The position numbers and the translations under genes were made by a program. The notes below the pieces were generated by a model that worked only from the letters and a program-made list of their open reading frames with translations, was not told the origin of the DNA and ran no database searches. DNA of 18,199 bases from JBFWUW01 sp050247075 (GTDB taxonomy: Bacteria > Planctomycetota > Planctomycetia > Pirellulales > JBFWUW01): assembly GCA_050247075.1 (NCBI GenBank), contig JBFWUW010000103.1, forward strand, positions 1 through 18,199. Direction: 5' to 3'. Below, in pieces: positions 6,927 to 13,737 of the stretch (position 1 is the stretch's first letter; every line of letters starts with the position of its first letter).

Positions 6927-7856
6927 TTACGTCCCCGGCACGATACCCTCGAACATTGCATCCACGAACTGGTCGGAATTGAACGGTTCTAGGTCGTCGG
7001 CTTGTTCCCCCACGCCGATAAACTTGACCGGCAGGCCCACCTGCTGGCGAATGGGGACGATCACGCCCCCTTTGGCGGTGCCGTCGAGCTTGGCCAGCAC
7101 CAGCCCCGTGCATTGGACGACTTCGGTAAAGCCCTTGGCCTGGCTGATGCCGTGCTGGCCGGTGGTGGCGTCCAACACCAGTAGCGTCTCGTGAGGGGCC
7201 TCGGGGATTTGCTTGGAGATGACTCGGCGGATTTTGCCCAACTCTTGCATCAGATTTTGCTGATTCTGCAAGCGGCCAGCGGTGTCGATAATGCAGACAT
7301 CGTGCTTACCCTCAATAGCCGCCGCCACGGCCCGATGGGCCACGCTGGCTGGGTCACTGCCGGAAGGGGCCGTGACGATCTCAGCCCCTTCCCGTTGTGC
7401 CCAAATCGTGAGTTGCTCCACGGCGGCGGCCCGAAACGTATCACCAGCCCCTAACACCACCTTTTTGCCCGCCTTGCGGAACAGCCTAGTCACTTTGGCA
7501 ATGGAGGTTGTCTTGCCGGCCCCATTGACGCCGGCCACCATGATCACGGTCGGCCCTTGGGCGGCAAAACGGATGGGCACGTCATCCTGGGCCACCAAGG
7601 CCTTGAGTTTTTTCTTGAGGGCCTCGATCACCGCGGGCATTTCCACCACGCGGCCGCGAAAGTCCTTTCGCACGACTTCGGCCAGTTCGGTCGAAGCCTG
7701 GTGCCCCATGTCGGTCTTGATGAGCACGGCGAACAGCTTTTCGATGAATGCATCGTCAACCAGTTGCCCTTGGCTCTTGAACAGGTCGCGGATATCGGTA
7801 TTGAGCAGATCGTGGGTCTTCTTCAGACCCTGCTTGAATCGAGAGAACAAACCCAT
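6927..7856 (-). CDS. ftsY: Signal recognition particle receptor FtsY
   Basis: FtsY is the SRP receptor GTPase that docks ribosome-nascent chain-SRP complexes at the inner membrane for co-translational insertion. The 309-residue protein has a helical N domain (1-95) and a G domain. GTPase motifs seen are GVNGAGKT (109-116), DTFRAAA (139-145), DTAGR (191-195), AKLDGTAKGG (255-264) and FIGVGE (279-284). The long acidic A domain found in E. coli is missing; the protein starts at MGLFSRFKQGL, a short amphipathic membrane-targeting helix typical of compact FtsY proteins. Ffh is excluded because there is no methionine-rich M domain and the C terminus ends right after the G domain with the FtsY-type PFNSDQFVDA. 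No clear ribosome site precedes the ATG. It is divergent from the receiver/HATPase genes and convergent with the metalloprotease. Confidence 0.97.
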   Translation of the reverse strand: MGLFSRFKQGLKKTHDLLNTDIRDLFKSQGQLVDDAFIEKLFAVLIKTDMGHQASTELAEVVRKDFRGRVVEMPAVIEALKKKLKALVAQDDVPIRFAAQGPTVIMVAGVNGAGKTTSIAKVTRLFRKAGKKVVLGAGDTFRAAAVEQLTIWAQREGAEIVTAPSGSDPASVAHRAVAAAIEGKHDVCIIDTAGRLQNQQNLMQELGKIRRVISKQIPEAPHETLLVLDATTGQHGISQAKGFTEVVQCTGLVLAKLDGTAKGGVIVPIRQQVGLPVKFIGVGEQADDLEPFNSDQFVDAMFEGIVPGT

Positions 7857-8196
7857 CGAAATGGTTCCGTGGCGGAAGTGGATTGCGGTGCCGTGGCCCC
7901 TTGGATCGCTAGCGCGCCGCCCAAATGCGGACCCCTTGAGCCTATCGCAAAACGCTCCCGCGGCGTAGGGGGCGCGGCAGGCTCAACGGCCGGCTGGAAT
8001 AATCACATGCATGCCTGGCCGGCACCGCGGGACAGCATCGCCGCCCCCCTGCATTCCGGATTATTTCGCTTTTCGCGCGGCTAAAAGCTTGCATCGCCAC
8101 CCGTTAGGCGGTTTGATTACCCAAAGACGGTGCGCGGTTGTGCCTTGCCCTGGTCACACCGGAGAAAGCCGCCGTGTTCGCATGAAGGAAACGCGG
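7857..8196. other. Divergent intergenic region between ftsY and the receiver/HATPase genes
   Basis: This 340-bp stretch should hold promoters in both directions. I could not find a convincing -35/-10 pair. A frame open to the plus-strand gene runs through it from 8011, but its translation is proline- and arginine-rich and unlike the family, so I treat it as non-coding leader. An AT-rich patch lies at 8060-8095. Confidence 0.4.
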
Positions 8197-9105
8197 ATGT
8201 CCAGAATCATCATCGCCGAAGATAGCGCGACGCAAGCCCAGGCGATTCAGGCCATGTTGCAGGCCCGCGGCTTTCAGGTTGAAGTCTACCCGGACGGCGC
8301 GCAAGCGTTGCGCGCGGTAGAGGCCAATCCGCCCGATTTGCTACTGACCGATCTCGACATGCCAAACATGGACGGGTTGGAACTAGTCGAGGCAGTCCGT
8401 GCTAGCCGTCCGCAAGTGCCGGTGGTGCTGATGACCGCCTTTGGCAGCGAGGAAATCGCCATGAAGGCGCTGGCTCGCGGAGCCGCCAGCTACGTTCCCA
8501 AGCGGACTTTAAACAAGGATCTAATCGAGACCGTGGATGGCGTGTTAACGGTGGGACAGTCTGACCGCGACTTGCGGCGGCTGTCACAGTTTCTCACGCG
8601 GTATGAAGTCGATTTCACGATTGAGAACGACCCCAGCCTGGCGCCAGCGGTCATTGCCCACGTGCAGCGGGCCTTGGCTAGCATCAATTTTTCGGACGAG
8701 AACGAGTTGCTGCGGATTGGCGTGGCGCTGGAGCAGGCCATACACAACGCCATGTTCCACGGCAACTTGGAGCTGACATCGGTCGAAATGAGCAATGCCT
8801 ACCAGTTGGAGGATGGTGGCAAGGGATATCAGGAACTGATCGACCGCCGCCGTAATGAATCACCTTATTGCGACCGCAAGGTGCGGATCGCTGTCGGCTT
8901 GAGCGATGCCGAAGCCGTGTTTGCCGTACAGGATGAAGGGGCCGGCTTTACCCCTCCGGTGTTGGCGAAAGGAGCCGAGACCGACGCCCAGGGATCAAAT
9001 CGCGGCCTGCGGATGATGGCTTCGCTCATGGACGAAGTCCGCTTTAATCCTTCCGGCAACCAGATTACGCTGGTCAAACGAAAGTCGCAGCCAGGCACAA
9101 TCTAG
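8197..9105 (+). CDS. Response regulator receiver fused to RsbW-like HATPase (copy 1)
   Basis: The 302-residue protein joins two signalling domains. Residues 1-120 form a CheY-type receiver: acidic pair E8-D9, phospho-acceptor D52 (TDLDMP), T80 and K102 (VPKR), all canonical, so phosphorylation is expected. Residues about 150-297 form a GHKL ATPase of the RsbW/SpoIIAB anti-sigma kinase type: N box ALEQAIHNAMFHGN (178-190, N184 for Mg), G1 box DEGAGF (246-251) and G2 region SNRGLRMM. There is no histidine phospho-acceptor, so it is not a hybrid histidine kinase. Between N box and G1 box is a helical insert ending PYCDRKV shared with the next gene. I chose ATG 8197 because AAGGA lies 7 bases before it. 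It likely turns phosphorylation by a kinase into binding or serine phosphorylation of an anti-sigma antagonist; no partner STAS, sigma factor or phosphatase gene is nearby. Confidence 0.88.
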   Translation: MSRIIIAEDSATQAQAIQAMLQARGFQVEVYPDGAQALRAVEANPPDLLLTDLDMPNMDGLELVEAVRASRPQVPVVLMTAFGSEEIAMKALARGAASYVPKRTLNKDLIETVDGVLTVGQSDRDLRRLSQFLTRYEVDFTIENDPSLAPAVIAHVQRALASINFSDENELLRIGVALEQAIHNAMFHGNLELTSVEMSNAYQLEDGGKGYQELIDRRRNESPYCDRKVRIAVGLSDAEAVFAVQDEGAGFTPPVLAKGAETDAQGSNRGLRMMASLMDEVRFNPSGNQITLVKRKSQPGTI

Positions 9106-9226
9106 AATAGAAGTCACGTGGAACGCGGCGGCCGCAAAGTGATGCCTGGGCTGGCATGTTCATGAGTGGTCGAATATCCTGCCGCGGAAGAAGTTGGACA
9201 TTGAAAGCATTTCAGGAAACCATTCG

Positions 9227-10132
9227 ATGACCCAAGAACTGGCGGGCCGGGCGTTGGTCGTGGATGACAGCCCTACACAGGCGGGCGAACTAGCCGCGCG
9301 GCTGGAGCAACTGGGATACGCCGTCGAACGGGCCGCCAGCGGAGCCGAGGCGATCGAGTCGATCAATCGCCAGCGGCCCGATGTGGTCCTCTCCGACCTG
9401 ATGATGCCTGGCATGGACGGTCTGGAATTTGTCAAACAGGTTCGTACACGCTGGTCCAGCCTGCCCGTCATTTTATTGACATCTTACGGAACCGAAGAGA
9501 CGGCTCCACAAGCCATGCGCGCGGGGGCGGCGGGGTACATTCCCAAGCGGTTCATGGACCGCGACCTGGCCAAGACACTGGAAGAAGTCATGTCGGTAGC
9601 GCGTACCAACCGCGCACTGGAAGTTGTTCAAGAAGCGGTCACTCGCGCCAGGGCCGATTACCGGCTGACCAACGACCCCGCGCTGATTCCGATCGCCGTT
9701 AGCAGCATGCAAGCCGGGCTGGCACGGATGGGGATTTGCGACGAGAACGCCCGCTTGCGGGTGGCGATGGCCTTGCGTGAGGCGCTGCTCAACGCGGTGG
9801 AACACGGCAATCTGGAAGTCAGTTCGGCCCTGCGCGAAAGTTTGGATGACTCGTACCATCGCGCGACGGAGGAACGCCGCCAGCAGCAGCCCTACTGCGA
9901 CCGCCGGGTGTTCGTAGAGGTCAACGAGTCGCCGGACGAGGCCCGTTACGTTATTACCGACGAAGGGCCTGGTTTCGATCCATCGAAGCTGCCCGACCCA
10001 ACCGACCCCGCCAATCTGGAAAAAGCCAGCGGCCGCGGGCTGCTGTTGATGCGTTCGTTCATGGATGAAGTTACTTACAACGCGACGGGCAACCAGATCA
10101 CGCTGGTCAAGCGCCGCCAGCCGGGGCCGTGA
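9227..10132 (+). CDS. Response regulator receiver fused to RsbW-like HATPase (copy 2)
   Basis: This 301-residue paralogue of the preceding gene has the same order of domains. The receiver has D13-D14, phospho-acceptor D57 (LSDLMMP), T85 and K107 (IPKR). The ATPase has N box ALREALLNAVEHGN (182-194, N189), G1 box DEGPGF (245-250) and G2 region SGRGLLLMRSFMDE, which is even closer to RsbW than copy 1. The inter-box insert with PYCDRRV and the C-terminal GNQITLVKR are common to both copies. The ATG at 9227 has AGGA 9 bases upstream; an earlier TTG at 9194 has no ribosome site. The 121-bp gap after copy 1 contains no terminator I can see, so the two are probably co-transcribed. Divergence in the ATPase half suggests they serve different partners or form heterodimers. 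Confidence 0.88.
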   Translation: MTQELAGRALVVDDSPTQAGELAARLEQLGYAVERAASGAEAIESINRQRPDVVLSDLMMPGMDGLEFVKQVRTRWSSLPVILLTSYGTEETAPQAMRAGAAGYIPKRFMDRDLAKTLEEVMSVARTNRALEVVQEAVTRARADYRLTNDPALIPIAVSSMQAGLARMGICDENARLRVAMALREALLNAVEHGNLEVSSALRESLDDSYHRATEERRQQQPYCDRRVFVEVNESPDEARYVITDEGPGFDPSKLPDPTDPANLEKASGRGLLLMRSFMDEVTYNATGNQITLVKRRQPGP

Positions 10133-10156
10133 GCCGCATCGTGCGTGCTCTGTCTT

Positions 10157-10861
10157 ATGTGGAACGCCTTCAAATCGGTGCTTAAACGCCGCTGCCCGCG
10201 ATTGGTGGAGGGGTATCGCCAACTGCGCCGAGCTGCCCGCCGGCGCAAGTTAGCCCGGAAATCGGCGGCCGATATTTTCTCTAGCATTTATCACGCGCGC
10301 GAATGGGGCCCGCACGAGTCGGCGTCGGGGGCGGGTTCTACCTTGGACTTTACCGGCCCGCTGCGGCGCGAGCTGCCGTTGCTGTTGCGGAGATTGGGCG
10401 TGAGGCGGCTGCTCGATGCCCCTTGCGGCGACTTCCATTGGATGCGGCATGTGCCGCTCGACCTGGATGAATACGTGGGGGCCGATATCGTACCCGACCT
10501 GATCGCCAGCCTGCGGCATGAACTGGCCCAGCCGGGCCGACGGTTCGTCCTCCTGGACCTGATCCGCGAGCCGTTGCCAGACGCCGACGCGCTCTTCTGC
10601 CGCGATTGCCTGATACACCTTTCGCATGGCGATTGCCTGAAGTTGCTGGACAACTTCCGCCGCGGTTCCATTCCGTGGCTGATCACCACCACCGCGCCCG
10701 ATGTGACGCTGAACGAACCGATTGCCACCGGTGAATTTCGACGGGTGAATCTGTGCCTGCCGCCATTCAATTTACCGCCCCCGCTGGAGTTACTGGACGA
10801 CACCGGCCCGGGATGTCCGCCGCGGATGCTGGGTGTTTGGCGACGCGATCAAATCGGCTAG
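10157..10861 (+). CDS. Class I SAM-dependent methyltransferase-like protein
   Basis: The 234-residue protein has a Rossmann methyltransferase core. Motif I is LLDAPCGDFHW (85-95), which should bind the SAM methionine end; the acidic residue D110 at the end of the second strand (YVGADIV) should bind the ribose; LLDL (132-135) and FCRDCLIHLSH (147-157) follow as motifs II and III-IV. The first 40 residues are a basic helix, and no signal peptide is present. The target molecule is unknown; relatives of this type often sit in glycan or glycosyltransferase clusters, but none is seen here. The ATG at 10157 is preferred to a GTG at 10145. It starts 24 bp after copy 2 of the receiver/HATPase genes and may be read through from them. 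Its stop codon lies inside a 25-bp direct repeat. Confidence 0.8.
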   Translation: MWNAFKSVLKRRCPRLVEGYRQLRRAARRRKLARKSAADIFSSIYHAREWGPHESASGAGSTLDFTGPLRRELPLLLRRLGVRRLLDAPCGDFHWMRHVPLDLDEYVGADIVPDLIASLRHELAQPGRRFVLLDLIREPLPDADALFCRDCLIHLSHGDCLKLLDNFRRGSIPWLITTTAPDVTLNEPIATGEFRRVNLCLPPFNLPPPLELLDDTGPGCPPRMLGVWRRDQIG

Positions 10862-10883
10862 CGGCTGGGCGATTCAATCCGCA
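10859..10883. repeat. 25-bp direct repeat, copy 1
   Basis: This copy matches 11070-11094 at 24 of 25 bases. It contains the methyltransferase stop TAG. On the minus strand it reads R-I-E-S-P-S-R-stop, the same tail as the bPH_4 protein, although no gene reaches it from that side. Confidence 0.85.
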
Positions 10884-11046
10884 GGGTGCCACTGGCGGCT
10901 TGCCCGCCAGTGGGCCAGTCGAATTCTTGTGGAACTGGAGCAAGAGCCACGAGTGGTATGCCTCCGATACGATTCCATTGGCAACTCGTTTTCCAGTGGC
11001 GTGGCGACACACCGGCCCGCTGGCGGTCGAGCCGCCAGTGGCACCC
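10884..11046. repeat. REPIN-like pair of inverted palindromes
   Basis: The outer ends are a perfect 16-bp inverted repeat (10884-10899 and 11031-11046). With the next bases they form about 33-bp inverted ends with three mismatches. Each end is itself a hairpin: CACTGGCGG/CCGCCAGTG at the left (9-bp stem, 5-base loop) and a near-identical one at the right. Two palindromes in opposite orientation around about 100 bp is the layout of a REPIN, an element moved by RAYT transposases. It sits between two converging genes and carries no ORF of its own. A MITE is the alternative name; genome copy number would decide. Confidence 0.7.
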
Positions 11047-11068
11047 ATAATTTGACATTGGCGAAGCA

Positions 11069-11527
11069 TTAGCGGTTGGGCGATTCAATCCGCACATGGG
11101 GCGCGGCTTGCGACAAGGCCGCCAGGAAGCCTGTCTTGTCGGCAGGCGAGACCATGGTCGCGGCCAGCTTGCCGCGGCGTCGAAAAGCAATTCGCAACCG
11201 ATCGAGCGAACAGGCTGGCGCGCTGAGCGGATTGCGAGTCGGCCGTATTTCCTCGATATCGGCCAAAGCCACACGCCATTTGAACGGCCCGCTGCGGATC
11301 AGCAATTCATTGTCGCCAAGCGTATAACAGGTGCCGAACAGCACCCACAACATAAAGCCGGCGACCGCGGCGGCAGGCAAGGCAATCGCCCAACTCCATG
11401 GGACTGGCGAGACCAGCATCGCCACCGCCACGGACAACTCCACCACGGCCCCGCCTACCAGCAGCACGCCCAGCCAGAGATCGATCTTGGAGCGAAAAAC
11501 CACCGGAGAAGGAGTCGTCGTATTCAC
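11069..11527 (-). CDS. Membrane protein with bacterial PH domain (bPH_4)
   Basis: The protein has 152 residues counted from a GTG start. It has two membrane segments near the N terminus (about 18-38 and 46-65), then a small PH-like domain with the bPH_4/DUF1200 pattern: LLIRSGPFKWRV, then I-E-E-I-R-P-T, a central SAPACSLDRLRI block, and MVSPADKTGFLAAL at the end. Function of this family is not settled; a role at the membrane is all that can be said. The GTG at 11527 overlaps the stop of the lipoyl-like gene as GTGA, which argues for translational coupling; an ATG at 11569 would instead overlap by 46 bases and add a basic, unlikely N terminus. The last codons lie in a 25-bp sequence that is duplicated beyond the REPIN-like element. 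Confidence 0.8.
   Translation of the reverse strand: MNTTTPSPVVFRSKIDLWLGVLLVGGAVVELSVAVAMLVSPVPWSWAIALPAAAVAGFMLWVLFGTCYTLGDNELLIRSGPFKWRVALADIEEIRPTRNPLSAPACSLDRLRIAFRRRGKLAATMVSPADKTGFLAALSQAAPHVRIESPNR
11070..11094. repeat. 25-bp direct repeat, copy 2
   Basis: This copy is the 3' end of the bPH_4 gene (R-I-E-S-P-N-R before the stop). It matches copy 1 at 10859-10883 except for one C/T change. The two copies flank the REPIN-like element and 23 bp to its right. Confidence 0.85.
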
Positions 11528-11796
11528 GCCGTGTCGCCTTCCGCCGTTTCGGCGGATTCCTCCAGCCATGCCAATGGCTGGCCCGTGTGGACGATTTCGT
11601 CCTCGGCCACGAGTTGTTCGACCAACACGCCGCTGATCGGAGCAGGCAGGTCGATACAGACCACGCCAGCGGTCACTTCCAAAACGCGATCGCCGGCCGA
11701 GACTTCACTACCCGTCCGCACCAGCCACAAGCTGGTGCAAACCGGGGCCGGACCCAGGCCCAGTTCTGGCAGCAGCAATGGATGACGTCGGCTCAT
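11524..11796 (-). CDS. Lipoyl/biotinyl-like domain protein lacking the modified lysine
   Basis: The 90-residue protein is almost only a single lipoyl-like beta barrel (residues 6-76). It starts LLLPELGLG, then SLWLVRTGSEVSAGDRVLEV, then the hairpin tip, DLPAPISGVLVE, and ends TGQPLAWLEE. In real lipoyl domains the tip reads D-K-A and the lysine carries lipoate. Here the aligned stretch is A-G-V-V, so V45 replaces the lysine and no lysine exists anywhere in the protein: it cannot be lipoylated or biotinylated. It may act as a binding or scaffold module. I chose ATG 11796; the frame is open to 11901 but the extra part has no family match. It overlaps the bPH_4 gene by GTGA and has no dehydrogenase or ligase neighbours. 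Confidence 0.8.
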   Translation of the reverse strand: MSRRHPLLLPELGLGPAPVCTSLWLVRTGSEVSAGDRVLEVTAGVVCIDLPAPISGVLVEQLVAEDEIVHTGQPLAWLEESAETAEGDTA

Positions 11797-11961
11797 GGCA
11801 GATGATTGGCACGGTCGGAATAGCGGCGGCGTATGGTGAGTCTGGCCGGTATCCGTGCGTTGGTTGCCACCAACCTTCCGGCAATCACCGAAAACCCACA
11901 AACTGACATTCTGAACATACCGCGATCCGGCGGCAAGGCCGACACCAGGCGGCAGGCCGGC

Positions 11962-13503
11962 CTAACGCAGCACTTTGCCATCGAGCGCCGTGACCCGCTT
12001 GGCGGTGACATGATGGGCGCCAAGTTCTGGCAGGTAGCCCTTCATGCCGGTGATTCCCACCTGGTGCCCGATGTAACGCCGCAGATTGACGCCAGGGGCC
12101 GAAGTCACGTATTGCCTTACCGCGCCCGCCTCGTCCATCAAGGCATATTGCGGCATGCCTGCTTTTTGTGAAACGACGCGGGTTAGCTTGCCGATGCCAT
12201 CGAAGCGGTCATCGGCCGTGGGTGCCGACACAACCGGCGGTTTGGCGGGGGCGGTTGACGTTGCCGCCGCCGCGGAGGCTGGAATCTTGGCCGCAACCGG
12301 TTGTGCCACGGTCGCGGGCTGCGATATGCGGCGGCTGCTAGGGCCGGGCTGTGCGGCATCGTTGCCATTCCTGGCAGATGCGTTGCCTGCCAGCGGGCCG
12401 TCCGCGGCCGGTTGGCGGGTTGCATTCGATTGGCTTGGATCGGTAGAAGTCCATTCCGCGCGGGCAATTTGCTCGTACTGCCGGGCCGACAGATTGGCGT
12501 GCCGCAGCTTGATCTCCTCGAAATTCCTGATTCGCTGCACCAACGTCCTCGCCCGCCGGCGTTCGTCCGGTTCGGAGGTGCGCGTCAAGGCGGTTTCGGC
12601 CCGGCCCAGCAGCTCGTCGAACGACCAGGCCGAAGGCTCTTCGGCCACCATGTGCGACAATTCCAAATTGACCAGATCAAGCTCGTGCCCGATGGTGCTG
12701 GCAGAGGAAGCCGGCACGGACGTAGTCGCGCGGCGCTCGGCCACGGTGGAGGCCTCGCCCGTTTCGTCGGTCAACCGCTTTCTGTGCGATTTTAGCCAGC
12801 CATCGACCAGCGAGGTCCGCCCGGCCTGCGCCGGCAAGGACTGCGCAAGTTCATCGGCGGCCTCTTCAAAATCCGCGGACAATTCATCGGCCGCCCTGTG
12901 CGCGGCACCGCGCAGAGGGGGCGCGGACGTGGTTGGTTCGTCGTCGATCAGCAGATTGCGCCGGCCCGTGCGCTGCGCAGAGGGGGGCGGGGGAGGGTCA
13001 AGCGACAGATGATTGCGCGCGATCCAGCGGAATTCGCCAGCCGGCGGCGCGATCTTGTGCCAGACTTCGGCCGCGGGGCCGTCGCCGACCGTGACCGATT
13101 CCAGGATTTCCACTTCCTCGCCACGGTCCAAACGGACTTGCTGCACTTCGCGAATGTCGCTGAAAGAACTTCCCACGCCAGCCGTAACATCTTCCTCCAT
13201 GACCATTCCCAGGTGGCCCTCGGTCTGCTTGAGATGCCTGGCGGCCACCCAGCTAAAACTGCCTAGCGGCGGACGCACGGCATACCAGCCGCCGCGATCG
13301 TGCCGGTAGACCTCCACCTGTTCGCCATAGGGCAGCTTGCCCGTCGGGTAGTAGCTGGCTCCTGGCCCGCTGCGGTAGTACGCCCCTTCCACATTGACAA
13401 AGGCGGTGTACGGAAAGGTTTCTTCCTCCGCCTGGCCGCGCGCGGCATCCGCGCTAAAGCTCAGCGAAAGAATCAGCGCCATGCCCAGCCAGCGCGCAGC
13501 CAT
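11962..13503 (-). CDS. Exported SH3-domain protein with C-terminal beta module
   Basis: The 513-residue protein has a signal peptide (hydrophobic core about 5-18, cleavage near ADA at 20). Two bacterial SH3-type domains follow (about 32-95 and 104-168), each with the N-V-R-like start and a closing W-V-A / W-I-A element; such domains usually bind peptidoglycan or envelope proteins. Residues 170-330 are acidic and helical, and 330-430 are rich in alanine, proline and serine, a flexible linker. The last 75 residues form a small beta module (YALMDEAGAVRQYVTSAPGVNLRRYIGHQVGI in part) resembling an OB-like fold; I have seen similar tails in planctomycete SH3 proteins. A strong GGAGGT ribosome site lies 7 bases before the ATG. 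A candidate promoter is at 13569-13597. It probably works in the periplasm or at the cell envelope. Confidence 0.85.
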   Translation of the reverse strand: MAARWLGMALILSLSFSADAARGQAEEETFPYTAFVNVEGAYYRSGPGASYYPTGKLPYGEQVEVYRHDRGGWYAVRPPLGSFSWVAARHLKQTEGHLGMVMEEDVTAGVGSSFSDIREVQQVRLDRGEEVEILESVTVGDGPAAEVWHKIAPPAGEFRWIARNHLSLDPPPPPSAQRTGRRNLLIDDEPTTSAPPLRGAAHRAADELSADFEEAADELAQSLPAQAGRTSLVDGWLKSHRKRLTDETGEASTVAERRATTSVPASSASTIGHELDLVNLELSHMVAEEPSAWSFDELLGRAETALTRTSEPDERRRARTLVQRIRNFEEIKLRHANLSARQYEQIARAEWTSTDPSQSNATRQPAADGPLAGNASARNGNDAAQPGPSSRRISQPATVAQPVAAKIPASAAAATSTAPAKPPVVSAPTADDRFDGIGKLTRVVSQKAGMPQYALMDEAGAVRQYVTSAPGVNLRRYIGHQVGITGMKGYLPELGAHHVTAKRVTALDGKVLR

Positions 13504-13568
13504 CGTAAACCTCCGAGCGGAAGGCTCAGTTTCTTGAGGAAATCCGTCAAAAAAAGGTAGAGGCGGGG

Positions 13569-13597
13569 CTTGTACCGAAATCGCCGGCGGGGGGCAA
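13569..13597 (-). promoter_or_regulatory. Candidate sigma-70 type promoter for the SH3 gene
   Basis: On the minus strand TTGCCC (13592-13597) and TACAAG (13569-13574) are separated by exactly 17 bases, with the -10 box 66 bases before the SH3 gene ATG. The boxes are imperfect, so this is only a candidate. Confidence 0.3.
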
Positions 13598-13609
13598 GGG
13601 GAGAGGGAA

Positions 13610-13637
13610 GGTTTTCGGTGTTCAGTTTTCGGTTTTC
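13610..13637. repeat. Degenerate heptanucleotide tandem repeat
   Basis: Four adjacent 7-base units read GGTTTTC, GGTGTTC, AGTTTTC and GGTTTTC, followed by a fifth, weaker AATGTTT. It lies in the gap between hemA and the SH3 gene, just upstream of the candidate promoter. On the minus strand the units read like GAAAACC. Confidence 0.65.
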
Positions 13638-13737
13638 AATGTTTATGGGCCGTGATACTGTTGCTGGCACCGGTGGTAGCGCAGGCAGGCCACTGTGAAG
13701 GGAGACGATTCTCCGTTGTGCTTGAAGAATCTGGCGA

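Noticed and set aside
8011..8196. Upstream extension of the first receiver/HATPase protein
   Set aside because: The translation is proline-, arginine- and cysteine-rich and unlike a receiver N terminus, while AAGGA marks the ATG at 8197.
10884..11046. CRISPR array or attachment site at the repeats
   Set aside because: There are only two inverted palindromes with no regular spacers, no cas gene, and no integrase.
12086..13012. 308-residue plus-strand ORF opposite the SH3 gene
   Set aside because: Serine-, alanine- and arginine-rich antisense shadow; the SH3 gene has a signal peptide, domains and a strong ribosome site.
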